A stretch of DNA of 64,000 nucleotides. It comes from Ignavibacteriales bacterium (lineage in GTDB: Bacteria; Bacteroidota; Ignavibacteria; Ignavibacteriales; Melioribacteraceae). This document shows positions 25,161 to 34,398 of this stretch, piece by piece. Positions within the stretch are counted from its first letter, which is position 1. Each line of letters opens with the position of its first letter. Position numbers and translations under genes: made by a program. The notes under the pieces are model-generated. The model did no database searches. It saw only the letters and a program-made list of their open reading frames with translations, and was not told where the DNA came from. Location of the stretch: assembly GCA_020635275.1 (NCBI GenBank), contig JACKAA010000005.1, positions 186,001 to 250,000 on the forward strand. The letters are read 5' to 3'.

Positions 25161-26921
25161 ATGTTAAGGCACTTATTTCTAATAAGCATTTTTATTGTTT
25201 TACTTTTAAGTAGTGAAATTATTGCCCAAAATAAGATATGGAAACTAGGCAGAGAAAGTACGTCTATCGATCCGGCTGTACAACCTGATTATAATGAATA
25301 TGACTGGCCTGATAATCCACCGGAGGATTGTCCTTACGAACAATCTAATGAAATTAAGCGAATCCATTTTACAGGACGCTATGCTAACTATACTGGTGCA
25401 GATACTTGGTATCCAATGTGGGCTTCGGATGGAAATCAATATTCAACTTGGACGGATGGTTTTATTTGGACCAACCGTTCTGTTCCTTGGATTGACTGCC
25501 AATATACAAATCCAGGCAGAAAAATGGAACCAATTGACAAATGGACCGCGGATTATCCACAATATCCGCAACTATATCACAGTCACTCTAATGTCCCCCC
25601 AACTTGCGTTGGAATTGCAAAAATTGTTGGTGATTCTCCTCTAAATCTTGATGTTATTAATCTTGGAAAGCTTTATAGCGGAAATAATTTATATCCATGC
25701 GTGTGTCTTATTGCCGATAATAATTTTTTTATTGGTACATATGATGCATATTCCATCGGAGGAAGGTTTAATGGATTCAGATATTCTAATAATTGGGATC
25801 ATTGGGTAGAGGAAACTGAAGCTGGATGGGAGAACCAATATTGGAAAGATGTACGATCAGAAGAAACTGATTTTTTTGCTGCTGACTCAAATCCAAGAAG
25901 ATTTAATGTACCTCATGCGGTAGTTTTCGGACAAAATAATAATCTCTCGCCAGACGGAAAAGTATATTTTACTTCGCATGGTGAAATTAAAGGTGGAAAA
26001 AGTAATTGGGATAAGGGAGACGCCATATATCTCTGCAGAACCAATTCTGATCCAAATTCGGTTATAAACACAGAAAACTATGAATTTTTTAACGGACATA
26101 ATTCTAATGGAGAAGCAATTTGGGTAAACGATGTTACAAAGAGTAAACCAATTTTGGAATGGAAGGATCATCTAGGGAGCGAAGGCATTACCTTTATACC
26201 CGCATTAAGAAAATATATACTCATGACTGCTCGTCTTAAAGAGAATGAAAATAATTTACCATATAATGTTTTGATATTCTGGGAATCGGATAATATTACC
26301 GGTCCTTATAAAATGGTGCATTATCTAAAGGATTGGGGCCCTCAAACTTACTTCCCGAATATTCCGGCAAAATTTATTTCGCCTGATGGAAAAACAATGT
26401 GGCTGTGTGTAGCTTCAAATTATTCTAATTCTGAATCAAATCCAGTTCAATGCAGATATGGGTTTTCTCTTCATGAAATTTCTTTGGAAACCAATGAATA
26501 TAAATGGGAAAAACCAAGTATTAAAAGTATCAATATTGCTCCAAAAGCTGTTGTTTCAACAAGTGCACAAGAAAGTAATCCTGAAGCAGTAAATGATGGT
26601 AAACGCGATTTGGAATCACAACAATGGATTAGTAAAGAGGGTACAGGTTCATGGATTCGCCTCGAATGGAATGAAAATCAAATGATTAATAAAATCAGAC
26701 TTTGGGATTTACCTGAAATCGACAGTTGGATTTTAAATGGTACTTTTTCTTTCAGTGACGGTTCAACAGAAAAGCTTAATGCTTGGACATCTAATAGAGC
26801 ATATGCTCCAAGTGAAATCAGTTTTAAATCAAAATCTGTAACTTGGGTAAAGTTTACCATTGATCAAGCTTATGGAAGTGTTTTGGGTCTTAGTGAGCTT
26901 GAAGTTTATACAGATGAATAG
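25161..26921 (+). CDS. Secreted propeller-like protein with C-terminal F5/8-type carbohydrate-binding domain
   Basis: A 586-residue exported protein. I start it at the ATG giving MLRHLFLISIFIVLLLSSEIIA, a clean signal peptide; an upstream in-frame TTG adds eight residues. The central part has repeated W- and Y-rich segments (GADTWYPMWASDGNQYSTWTDG, GSEGITFIPALRKYIL, YFPNIPAKFISPDGKTMWL) like the five-bladed propellers of DUF4185 or GH43/GH130-like folds; no assigned catalytic residues can be named. From about residue 445 a beta-sandwich (VVSTSAQESNPEAVNDG, SWIRLEW, LSELEVY) matches discoidin/F5/8 C sugar-binding domains. It lies between the aldolase and rhaM, so it probably acts on or binds the rhamnose-bearing polymer. 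Confidence 0.65.
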   Translation: MLRHLFLISIFIVLLLSSEIIAQNKIWKLGRESTSIDPAVQPDYNEYDWPDNPPEDCPYEQSNEIKRIHFTGRYANYTGADTWYPMWASDGNQYSTWTDGFIWTNRSVPWIDCQYTNPGRKMEPIDKWTADYPQYPQLYHSHSNVPPTCVGIAKIVGDSPLNLDVINLGKLYSGNNLYPCVCLIADNNFFIGTYDAYSIGGRFNGFRYSNNWDHWVEETEAGWENQYWKDVRSEETDFFAADSNPRRFNVPHAVVFGQNNNLSPDGKVYFTSHGEIKGGKSNWDKGDAIYLCRTNSDPNSVINTENYEFFNGHNSNGEAIWVNDVTKSKPILEWKDHLGSEGITFIPALRKYILMTARLKENENNLPYNVLIFWESDNITGPYKMVHYLKDWGPQTYFPNIPAKFISPDGKTMWLCVASNYSNSESNPVQCRYGFSLHEISLETNEYKWEKPSIKSINIAPKAVVSTSAQESNPEAVNDGKRDLESQQWISKEGTGSWIRLEWNENQMINKIRLWDLPEIDSWILNGTFSFSDGSTEKLNAWTSNRAYAPSEISFKSKSVTWVKFTIDQAYGSVLGLSELEVYTDE

Positions 26922-26973
26922 TTGAAATAATAATTGAAAAATTTGGGATACTAAAATTAATTGAGATGAAATA

Positions 26974-27288
26974 ATGAGAATTGCTTTTAAAATGAAACTT
27001 CATGAGGGATATGAAAAGGAATATATTGAAAGACATAATCCAATCTGGAAAGAATTAGAAGAGCTATTATATAAACAAGGAGTTTTGACTTATTCAATAT
27101 TTCATGATGAAGAAACAAATATTTTATTTGGTTATGCAGAAATTGAGGATTTAAAAAAATGGGAAGCAGTTGCTGATTCTGCAATTTGCAGAGAATGGTG
27201 GGATTATATGGCACCACTTATGGAAGTGAATGATGATAAAAGTCCTGTTTCAAAAGATTTAACAGAAGTATTTCACATTGAACATTAA
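26974..27288 (+). CDS. rhaM: L-rhamnose mutarotase
   Basis: A 104-residue protein that follows E. coli RhaM along its full length. ERHNPIWKELEELL includes the catalytic His21 (His22 in E. coli). The middle has YSIFHDEETNILFGYAEIE, then ICREWWDYMAPLMEVN and SPVSKDLTEVFH at the end. RhaM interconverts alpha- and beta-L-rhamnopyranose, speeding supply of the anomer used by the isomerase. It is cytoplasmic. Its presence is the strongest evidence that this operon is for L-rhamnose and not fucose or another deoxysugar. Confidence 0.95.
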   Translation: MRIAFKMKLHEGYEKEYIERHNPIWKELEELLYKQGVLTYSIFHDEETNILFGYAEIEDLKKWEAVADSAICREWWDYMAPLMEVNDDKSPVSKDLTEVFHIEH

Positions 27289-27308
27289 AATTTATTCTGA
27301 GGTTAAGA

Positions 27309-28214
27309 ATGAAAATTATATTTATTTATTTTTTAAGCATCTATACACTTATGGCTCAAAATTTTAAGTTGCCATTGTGGGAAAATAATATTCCAAATCA
27401 AAATGATGTTAAAGTTGAAGAAGGAATAGAAATAACTGATAAACTCAGAATCACAGCAGTTGATGAACCTATAATGGAAGTTTATCTCCCAGAAAAAAGT
27501 TATGCAACAGGCGAAGCTGTCGTTATTTTTCCCGGCGGAGGTTATAGAATTTTAGCATATGATTATGAAGGAACAGATGTTGCAAAATGGCTTAACTCAT
27601 TTGGCATTGCCGGAATAGTAGTTAAATACAGATTACCTCATACAGCTAATAATATTGAATGCAGACTTTCTCCATTTTTAGATGCACAAAGAGCTGTTCG
27701 ATTAACCAGATACAATGCAGATAAATGGGGTATTAAAGCTAATAAAATTGGAATTATGGGATTTTCAGCAGGCGGTCATTTAGCTTCTACATTAGGAACT
27801 CATTTTGAAGATAATTTCTTTACAACTGATGAAATTGATTCAGTTAATTGTCGTCCGGATTTTATGATTCTTATGTATCCGGTAATAACCTTTAATGAAC
27901 CAAATTTACACTCCGGTTCACGAACAAATCTCATTGGTGAAAATCCAGATGTTAAGCTGGTAGAGTATTATTCCAATGAACTTCATATTTCAGAAAAAAC
28001 ACCACCGACATTTTTAATTCATGCTGCTGATGATAAAGGTGTTCCGGTTGAAAATAGCTTAATGTTTTTTAATAATTTGAAAAAGAATAACATTAAAAGT
28101 GAGATGCACATATTTGAAAATGGAGGTCATGGTTTTGGATTAGCGATTGGCAAAGGCCGACTTGAACAATGGAAAGATCTGTGTATTAGCTGGATAAAAG
28201 ATTTATCAAAATGA
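27309..28214 (+). CDS. Secreted alpha/beta-hydrolase carbohydrate esterase (BD-FAE/acetylxylan-esterase-like)
   Basis: A 301-residue serine hydrolase with a short signal peptide (about residues 1-16, cleavage after LMA). FPGGGY at 74-79 supplies the oxyanion hole. The triad is S153 in GFSAGGH, D242 in HAADDKGVP and H274 in NGGHGFG. This layout is typical of small polysaccharide esterases that remove acetyl or feruloyl groups from plant polymers. It lies 20 bases after rhaM, followed by the CE15 enzyme, so side-group removal on the same substrate is likely. The ester cleaved cannot be told from sequence. Confidence 0.8.
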   Translation: MKIIFIYFLSIYTLMAQNFKLPLWENNIPNQNDVKVEEGIEITDKLRITAVDEPIMEVYLPEKSYATGEAVVIFPGGGYRILAYDYEGTDVAKWLNSFGIAGIVVKYRLPHTANNIECRLSPFLDAQRAVRLTRYNADKWGIKANKIGIMGFSAGGHLASTLGTHFEDNFFTTDEIDSVNCRPDFMILMYPVITFNEPNLHSGSRTNLIGENPDVKLVEYYSNELHISEKTPPTFLIHAADDKGVPVENSLMFFNNLKKNNIKSEMHIFENGGHGFGLAIGKGRLEQWKDLCISWIKDLSK

Positions 28215-28297
28215 TTTTTAAAGTTTTAGGAAAAAAGAAATAAGAGGATCAAAAATATTTAGTCGGTTTCTTTAATTAATAATTAACGGCAAAAATT

Positions 28298-29590
28298 ATG
28301 AAAATCAAAAATATTATTCTTAACTCTTTGTTTATCCTATTAAATACAATCTTAATAAATGCACAAATAATAGATTCTCCACCAGATACTGTTGCTGGAA
28401 TTCCTGCAAATTATTATGAATCAAAAACCGGTGAATACACTCTTCCAAACCCGTTACTTTGTCAAGATGGAAGTTTAGTCGAAACACAGAATACTTGGTT
28501 AACAAAACGTCGTGATGAAATAATTAAATTATTTGAAGATAATCAATTCGGTGTTACTCCCAAGTTTGATTATAATTTTATTTATGAAGTTTATGAGAAA
28601 GGAACATTAGCAATAAATGGTAAAGCAAAACGTACTCAAGTTACAATTAATTTATTTACCAATGGCGATAAACAAAAATTAAATGTTTTATACTATTTGC
28701 CGTTCAAAGCAGATAAGCCCTCACCAATGTTATTGTATATTTCGTTTAGAGCGAATTCACAAGTAATTGATGATCCAGAAATAATTGAAGGATACATTTG
28801 GGATAGAAATACAAAAGAAAAAGTTTTAGCTGGCAGAGAAAGCAGATTTGGGAAAACAAATGTTGAGAATATTATTGACAGCGGCTTTGGATTTGCTACA
28901 ATTTACTATGGTGATATTGAACCTGATTTTGAAGATGGTTATAAATTTGGAATTAGAACAATATCAAATTCAGAAGATAACAAATCAAATACTTGGGGCT
29001 CATTCGCTGTGTGGAGTTGGGGATTAAGCAGGGTTCTTGATTATTTTGAAACTGATAAGGCAGTTGATTCAAGAAAAACAACAATAATGGGAGTTTCTCG
29101 TTTAGGCAAAACCGTTTTATGGGCTGGGGCATTAGATGAAAGATTTGCTGCAATTATTCCGGTTTGTTCAGGTGAAAGCGGTGCAAGTTTAAGCAGAAGA
29201 AATTATGGAGAAACTATTGTCCACATTGCTTCCCCGCTAAGATATCATTACTGGTTTGCGCCTAAGTATCAAGAATTTTGCGAAGATGTTTCAAAACTTC
29301 CGGTGGATGGACATATGCTTATTAGTTTAATTGCACCAAGGCCAATACTATTAATTACAGGTAATACTGATAAATGGTCTGATCCTTATGGTGAATACCT
29401 AGCAGCAAAAGCCGCTGAGCCGGTTTATCATTTGTTTGGAAAAAAAGGATTAGAAACTGACAAGCAGCCAAGAGAGGAAATTCCGGTATTAAATGATATA
29501 AGTTTTTTCATGCATGATGGCGGTCATGGCATGATTGAAAGTGATTGGAAGGTAATTTTAGATTTCCTTCAAAATCATTTTACTGATTAA
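28298..29590 (+). CDS. CE15 glucuronoyl esterase-like protein
   Basis: A 430-residue secreted protein with a signal peptide ending at NAQ (residues 1-23). The CE15 signature GVSRLGK places the nucleophile at S267. E293 in CSGESGASL and H410 in HDGGHGMIESDW complete the active site, and LLITGNTDKWSDP is another conserved family segment. CE15 enzymes cleave esters of 4-O-methyl-glucuronic acid, classically between glucuronoxylan and lignin; bacterial members accept broader uronate esters. It suggests that the target polymer carries esterified uronic acids. Length and fold are complete. Confidence 0.85.
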   Translation: MKIKNIILNSLFILLNTILINAQIIDSPPDTVAGIPANYYESKTGEYTLPNPLLCQDGSLVETQNTWLTKRRDEIIKLFEDNQFGVTPKFDYNFIYEVYEKGTLAINGKAKRTQVTINLFTNGDKQKLNVLYYLPFKADKPSPMLLYISFRANSQVIDDPEIIEGYIWDRNTKEKVLAGRESRFGKTNVENIIDSGFGFATIYYGDIEPDFEDGYKFGIRTISNSEDNKSNTWGSFAVWSWGLSRVLDYFETDKAVDSRKTTIMGVSRLGKTVLWAGALDERFAAIIPVCSGESGASLSRRNYGETIVHIASPLRYHYWFAPKYQEFCEDVSKLPVDGHMLISLIAPRPILLITGNTDKWSDPYGEYLAAKAAEPVYHLFGKKGLETDKQPREEIPVLNDISFFMHDGGHGMIESDWKVILDFLQNHFTD

Positions 29591-29619
29591 ATGTTAGAGA
29601 TTGATAATAGATTTTAATA

Positions 29620-29635
29620 AATCTTATATAAGATT
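29620..29635. repeat. Perfect 16-bp palindrome in intergenic DNA
   Basis: AATCTTAT is followed immediately by its reverse complement ATAAGATT, in the 161-base gap before the Gfo/Idh/MocA gene. It could be a regulator site or a weak AT-rich stem; nothing else marks the gap. Confidence 0.5.
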
Positions 29636-29751
29636 CAATTTGTATTTTGTCAATACATAAAATGGTAATCTTTATTTATGCAAATGGATTTGAAATTATC
29701 AAAAAGAAGTAAGTTGAAATATTTTTAATAATAAATGAAATTGAGGTAGAA

Positions 29752-31230
29752 ATGGAAAGTAATTCAGGTAATAAAATATTGGGGAATTTTCCTAGAAGAG
29801 AATTTTTAAAGAAAAGTTTATTTGCAATAGGCGGAGCTACTTTACTGCCTTATGATAAAATTTTTGGGAGTAAAAGAATTTGGGATGAGAAAACTCAATC
29901 ATTTAGTAATATTTCTACATCTGCAAATGAAAAAGTAAGATTAGCAAGTATTGGAATTGGTCATAGAGGGGGAGAAATACTTAATGATTTTTACAATACT
30001 GGATTAGTTGATATTGTTGCTTTATGCGATGTTGATATGGGCGGCGAACATACATTAGAAAATATGAATAAATTTCCTAATGCTGCACGCTTCAAAGATT
30101 TTAGAAAAATGTTTGATAAAATGGCTGATAAAATTGATGCAGTAAGTGTTGGAACTCCAGACTTTTCACATTTCCCAATTACAATGTTAGCACTTTCTCT
30201 AGGAATCCCAGTTTATGTTGAAAAACCAATGGCTCGGACTTTTAACGAAGTTGAATTAATGATGGCAGCAGCAAAAAAATATAATGTTGTGACTCAAATG
30301 GGAAATCAAGGTCATTCGGGTGCAAATTATTTTCAGTTCAAAGCTTGGAAAGAAGCTGGAATTATTAAAGATGTTACAGCTATTTCCGCTCATATGAATA
30401 ATTCAAGAAGATGGCATAGTTTTGATCCGAGAATTACAAGTATGCCTCCAAAAGAATCATTGCCGGAAAATATGGATTGGGATGTTTGGCTTAATACAGC
30501 TCAATTTCATGAATATAATAAAGACTATCATCATGGTCAATGGCGCTGCTGGTATGACTTTGGTATGGGCGCATTGGGAGATTGGGGAGCTCACATTTTA
30601 GATACAGCTCATGAGTTTTTGGATCTAGGATTACCAACAGAAATTAATCCTACATTTCTTGAAGGGCACAATTCATTTTTCTTCCCATTCTCATCAACAT
30701 TGGAATTTAAGTTTCCTGAAAGAAATAACATGCCTGCTGTTGATATTACTTGGTATGATGGATTGGATAATATTCCTCCATTGCCAGCAGGTTATGTCAT
30801 GCCTGAAAGAGATCCAAATATTCCGCCGCCAAGTAATAATGAGCCTGTAAAAACAAAAATTCCACCGGGAAAAATAATTTATAGTAAGGATCTGATTTTT
30901 CAAGGAAGATCACACAGCACAACATTGACTTTAGTCCCAAATGAGAATTCAAAAGATATTGAATCAAAATTACCTGTTGTTCCTGAAAGTCCTTCCAATC
31001 ATTTTGAAAATTTTATTCGATCAGTAAAAGGTGAAGAAAAAACTCGTTCACCATTTGAAATTGCCGGTCCGCTTAGCCAAGTATTTTGTTTAGGTGTAAC
31101 AGCTCAAAGATTAAGTTCAAAATTGGAATTTGATAGAGAGACAAAACAAATCACAAATAATAAATTTGCCAATGAACTTTTAATAGGTGAGCCTCCAAGA
31201 AAAGGTTGGGAAGAATTCTATAAACTATAA
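29752..31230 (+). CDS. Tat-exported Gfo/Idh/MocA family oxidoreductase
   Basis: A 492-residue protein with a twin-arginine signal: PRREFLKKSLFAIGGATLL at residues 14-32. A Rossmann domain follows (VRLASIGIGHRGGEIL, VALCDVDMGG) with the family lysine motif in VEKPMARTFNE. The C-terminal substrate domain has QMGNQGHSG, NAAR and FGMGALGDWGAHILDTAHEFLDLG. Members bind NAD(P) before export and act on sugars; some (GH109-like) are glycosidases with an NAD-dependent mechanism. A polyproline loop (ERDPNIPPPS) breaks the sheet region. Activity is unassigned but fits the surrounding sugar-degradation genes. Confidence 0.85.
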   Translation: MESNSGNKILGNFPRREFLKKSLFAIGGATLLPYDKIFGSKRIWDEKTQSFSNISTSANEKVRLASIGIGHRGGEILNDFYNTGLVDIVALCDVDMGGEHTLENMNKFPNAARFKDFRKMFDKMADKIDAVSVGTPDFSHFPITMLALSLGIPVYVEKPMARTFNEVELMMAAAKKYNVVTQMGNQGHSGANYFQFKAWKEAGIIKDVTAISAHMNNSRRWHSFDPRITSMPPKESLPENMDWDVWLNTAQFHEYNKDYHHGQWRCWYDFGMGALGDWGAHILDTAHEFLDLGLPTEINPTFLEGHNSFFFPFSSTLEFKFPERNNMPAVDITWYDGLDNIPPLPAGYVMPERDPNIPPPSNNEPVKTKIPPGKIIYSKDLIFQGRSHSTTLTLVPNENSKDIESKLPVVPESPSNHFENFIRSVKGEEKTRSPFEIAGPLSQVFCLGVTAQRLSSKLEFDRETKQITNNKFANELLIGEPPRKGWEEFYKL

Positions 31231-31255
31231 AAAGTAATAATCTTAGGACTTAAAA

Positions 31256-32695
31256 ATGAAGATTAAGTTATATATAATTTTAAGTTTTTTTATTTATGCC
31301 GTTTTACAAAATATTATTTTTGGACAAGGCAAAGTTAAAACTCCATCGTTTATTACTGACAATATGGTTTTGCAACAAAATTTTGATGCACCACTTTGGG
31401 GTTGGGCAGAACAAGGAACTAAAGTAACAATTCAACCAAGTTGGCATAAGACTAATTATCAAACTTCAGCAGATTACAATGGTAATTGGTTTGTTACAGT
31501 CAAAACCCCATCTGCTGGTGGACCTTATCAAATAGCTATAAATGATGATACATTAAAAAATGTTTTAATTGGTGAAGTCTGGTTATGTTCCGGCCAATCA
31601 AATATGCAATGGGCTTTGGAAAAATCTGATAATGCCGAAGAAGAAATTTCTAAAGCGGACTTTCCAAATATTAGAATGTTTTATGCAGCCAGAGATAATG
31701 CCAGAGAACCAAATAAAGATGTTTATGGTCAGTGGGATGAATGCAAACCTGAAGTTGCAAAAACATTTAGTGCAGTAGCTTATTATTTTGGTAGAGAATT
31801 ATATAAGGAATTAAACGTTCCAATTGGATTACTTCATTTTAGCTGGGGAGGTTCTCCTGCACAAGCATGGACAAATCCGGAAGTTTTGGAAACGACACCT
31901 GAGGGAAGATACTATTTAGAAAAATTCCAAGAGAAAATTAAAAATACACCTCCAGGTGAATTGCCGAGAAATTATAGAGATCCCGGTGCAAATTATTATG
32001 GAATGATAAGACCTCTGATTCCATACAGCATTAAAGGTGCAATTTGGTACCAAGGTGAAAACAATGTTTTTGAACATGAGATGTACCGAAATATTTTTGA
32101 AACCATGATTTCAAATTGGAGAGATGAATGGTGCCAAGGTGATTTCCCGTTTTATTATGTACAACTTGCACCATACAATTATTCCAAACCTTTGGTTGGC
32201 GCAGCTTTAAGAGATGCTCAGCGCGAATCATTGGAAATTAAAAATGTTGGAATGGCTGTGACTTTAGATATTGGCAATCCTGAAGATATTCATCCTAAAA
32301 ATAAATTTGATGTGGGGAAAAGATTATCACTTTGGGCTTTAGCTAAAACTTATGGAAAAGGTAATATAGTTTTCAGCGGCCCAATTTATAAATCTATGAA
32401 GATCGAAGGCGATAAAATTAGAATTAGCTTTGATTATGTTGGATCTGGGTTAATGAGTAAAGGTGATACTTTAACTGACTTTACAATTGCGGGCAAAAAT
32501 CAGCAATTTTATCCGGCAGAAGCGGTCATTGACGGAAATACAATTTTAGTATCGTCGAATGATGTGAAAAATCCAGTTGCTGTCAGGTTTGCTTTTGCAA
32601 ATGAAGATGAACCGAATTTATTCAATAAAGAAGGATTACCAGCATCAACATTTAGAACAGATAATTGGGAAATAATTACTGAAGATAAAGATTAA
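31256..32695 (+). CDS. Secreted sialate O-acetylesterase-like (SASA) carbohydrate esterase
   Basis: A 479-residue protein with a signal peptide ending near IFGQ (residue 24). The SGNH-like active site is seen in WLCSGQSNMQW (S115). Conserved neighbours are SWGGSPAQAW and WYQGENN, and the closing Asp/His region is DIGNPEDIHPKNK. An N-terminal beta-sandwich (NMVLQQNFDAPLWGWAEQGTKV) is the usual accessory part. The family removes acetyl groups from sialic acids and also from xylan or pectin in plant-polysaccharide loci. No sialic-acid genes are present, so a plant- or alga-type acetylated polymer is more likely. Confidence 0.85.
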   Translation: MKIKLYIILSFFIYAVLQNIIFGQGKVKTPSFITDNMVLQQNFDAPLWGWAEQGTKVTIQPSWHKTNYQTSADYNGNWFVTVKTPSAGGPYQIAINDDTLKNVLIGEVWLCSGQSNMQWALEKSDNAEEEISKADFPNIRMFYAARDNAREPNKDVYGQWDECKPEVAKTFSAVAYYFGRELYKELNVPIGLLHFSWGGSPAQAWTNPEVLETTPEGRYYLEKFQEKIKNTPPGELPRNYRDPGANYYGMIRPLIPYSIKGAIWYQGENNVFEHEMYRNIFETMISNWRDEWCQGDFPFYYVQLAPYNYSKPLVGAALRDAQRESLEIKNVGMAVTLDIGNPEDIHPKNKFDVGKRLSLWALAKTYGKGNIVFSGPIYKSMKIEGDKIRISFDYVGSGLMSKGDTLTDFTIAGKNQQFYPAEAVIDGNTILVSSNDVKNPVAVRFAFANEDEPNLFNKEGLPASTFRTDNWEIITEDKD

Positions 32696-32721
32696 ATTTT
32701 TGTAAACTTTAGAGAATATAA

Positions 32722-34122
32722 ATGAATAAAATATATAAATATTTTCTTCATAAAATTAATTTTTTAGGATTGAGTTTACCTCTTCTGATTTTATTTAGTT
32801 GTAAGTCTGAGCAAATAAACAAACCGGAAAACTCTAAACCTAACATTGTTTTATTTGTCGCAGATGATCTTGGTTGGAATGATGTTGGTTTTCACGGATC
32901 GGAAATTAGAACTCCCAATATTGATAAATTAGCTGAAACAGGTGTTGAATTAAATCAATTTTATGTCTATCCAACTTGTTCTCCAACTCGTGCATCACTT
33001 TTAACAGGCAAGTATGCCAGCCGTTTTGGAATTGGCGGACCAATTGCAATGAAAAGTACTCAAGTATTACCGACAGACGTTAAAACATTACCTGGGATTC
33101 TTAGAACAAACGGTTATGAAACAGCAATTACAGGTAAATGGCATTTAGGCTTAAGATTAGAAAACGGACCCAAATATTATGGATTTGACTATACATACGG
33201 ATATTTACATGGGCAGATTGATCAATATACACATAAGTATAAAAATGGTGACCGCACTTGGCATAGAAACGGCGAGTTTATAGAAGAAGAGGGTCATGCG
33301 ACTGATCTAATAACAAAAGAGGCCATCAAATATATTTCAGAAATTAGAGATAAAGAAAAACCATTTTTGCTTTATGTTCCATATAGTGTTCCGCATTACC
33401 CACTACAGGAAGAAAATAAATGGATTGAACCATATAAGAATCTAAACAATGTTGAATCAAGAAAAGTTTATGCTGCATCTGCTGAACACATGGATTACAG
33501 CATCGGAAAAATAATTAAGTCAATTGAAAGCGAAGGTGAAATTAATAATACAATTATTATTTTTATTAGTGATAATGGGGGACAAGAAAATTGGGATCCC
33601 CAAAAGGAAACCGCAGTAAATTTATATGAAGGACGGCATGGTCCATATCCAAAATTAGGAGATAATTCGCCTTTGAAAGGTTATAAAACTGACCTTTTTG
33701 ATGGTGGTATTAGAGTTCCGGCAATTATAAATTGGAATGGAAAATTAAATAAAAGTAAAATTGAACATTTAATAAAAATAACTGATTTATTTCCAACATT
33801 GGTTTCAACAGTTGGAATTACTTTACCTAATATCAATTTTGATGGAAATAATGTTTGGGATATAATTAGCGGAAATGATAATAAAGATAACCATCGACAA
33901 CTTTATCTTAGAACAAGTGACAAATTTACTTTAATAAAAGGTGATTGGAAATTACTTCATTTTGGAAAAACTATTTTAGAAGGATACAATGAATTATATA
34001 ATATTAAATCTGATCCATATGAAACAAAAAATGTTATAACTGATTTTCCTGATAAAAAAAACGAATTACTCAATCTATTGAAAATAGAAATAAAAGAAGA
34101 TTCAATTCAGCTTAACAAATAG
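32722..34122 (+). CDS. S1-family sulfatase, lipoprotein
   Basis: A 466-residue sulfatase. The lipobox LILFSC makes C27 the probable lipidated residue. The metal-site start is NIVLFVADDLGWNDVG, and the formylglycine signature is C86-SPTR in YPTCSPTRASLLTGKYASR. TGKWHLG and a late FISDNGGQENWD metal-binding segment are further landmarks. A cysteine-type enzyme needs the maturase FGE or anSME, which is not seen here. It implies sulfate esters on the target glycan, as in algal polysaccharides, though sulfatases also occur in clusters for other substrates. It ends a tight run of genes; 276 bases follow before the next intact gene. Confidence 0.9.
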   Translation: MNKIYKYFLHKINFLGLSLPLLILFSCKSEQINKPENSKPNIVLFVADDLGWNDVGFHGSEIRTPNIDKLAETGVELNQFYVYPTCSPTRASLLTGKYASRFGIGGPIAMKSTQVLPTDVKTLPGILRTNGYETAITGKWHLGLRLENGPKYYGFDYTYGYLHGQIDQYTHKYKNGDRTWHRNGEFIEEEGHATDLITKEAIKYISEIRDKEKPFLLYVPYSVPHYPLQEENKWIEPYKNLNNVESRKVYAASAEHMDYSIGKIIKSIESEGEINNTIIIFISDNGGQENWDPQKETAVNLYEGRHGPYPKLGDNSPLKGYKTDLFDGGIRVPAIINWNGKLNKSKIEHLIKITDLFPTLVSTVGITLPNINFDGNNVWDIISGNDNKDNHRQLYLRTSDKFTLIKGDWKLLHFGKTILEGYNELYNIKSDPYETKNVITDFPDKKNELLNLLKIEIKEDSIQLNK

Positions 34123-34203
34123 TTTGCAATAAATTTGTAATGATTCTAATTTAAAATTGAATTGTTGGTTAAAATCAGCTTAAACTTAGCCAGCATTTTA
34201 TTA

Positions 34204-34332
34204 TATCGTCCGACAAATAATTTTGCTGCTCATGGTTATGGTCCGGTGTTTTTAGCTGGTGCAGAAATTATAAGGCTTTTAGATTTAAATAAATTTCATT
34301 TAGAAGAGGGTGCTCTTCAATTGAAAAAATAA
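34204..34332 (+). pseudogene. GH105 C-terminal remnant
   Basis: A frame with no usable start reads RPTNNFAAHGYGPVFLAG then AEIIRLLDL before a stop. AHGYGPV(F/L)LAGAE is the characteristic end of GH105 unsaturated rhamnogalacturonyl/glucuronyl hydrolases. Nothing of the catalytic barrel remains upstream. A complete but different GH105 gene sits at 51144-52490, so this is a lost paralogue and not a displaced piece of that gene. Confidence 0.7.
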
Positions 34333-34398
34333 TTCAATTTATTTGTATTCTATTACTGTACATTTAGACTCAAAATTATTTCAAAAAATTTATATGAT

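Noticed and set aside
27309..32695. Sialic-acid catabolism suggested by the SASA-type esterase
   Set aside because: No sialidase, NanA or NanE-like genes are present; the neighbours are plant- or alga-polysaccharide esterases.
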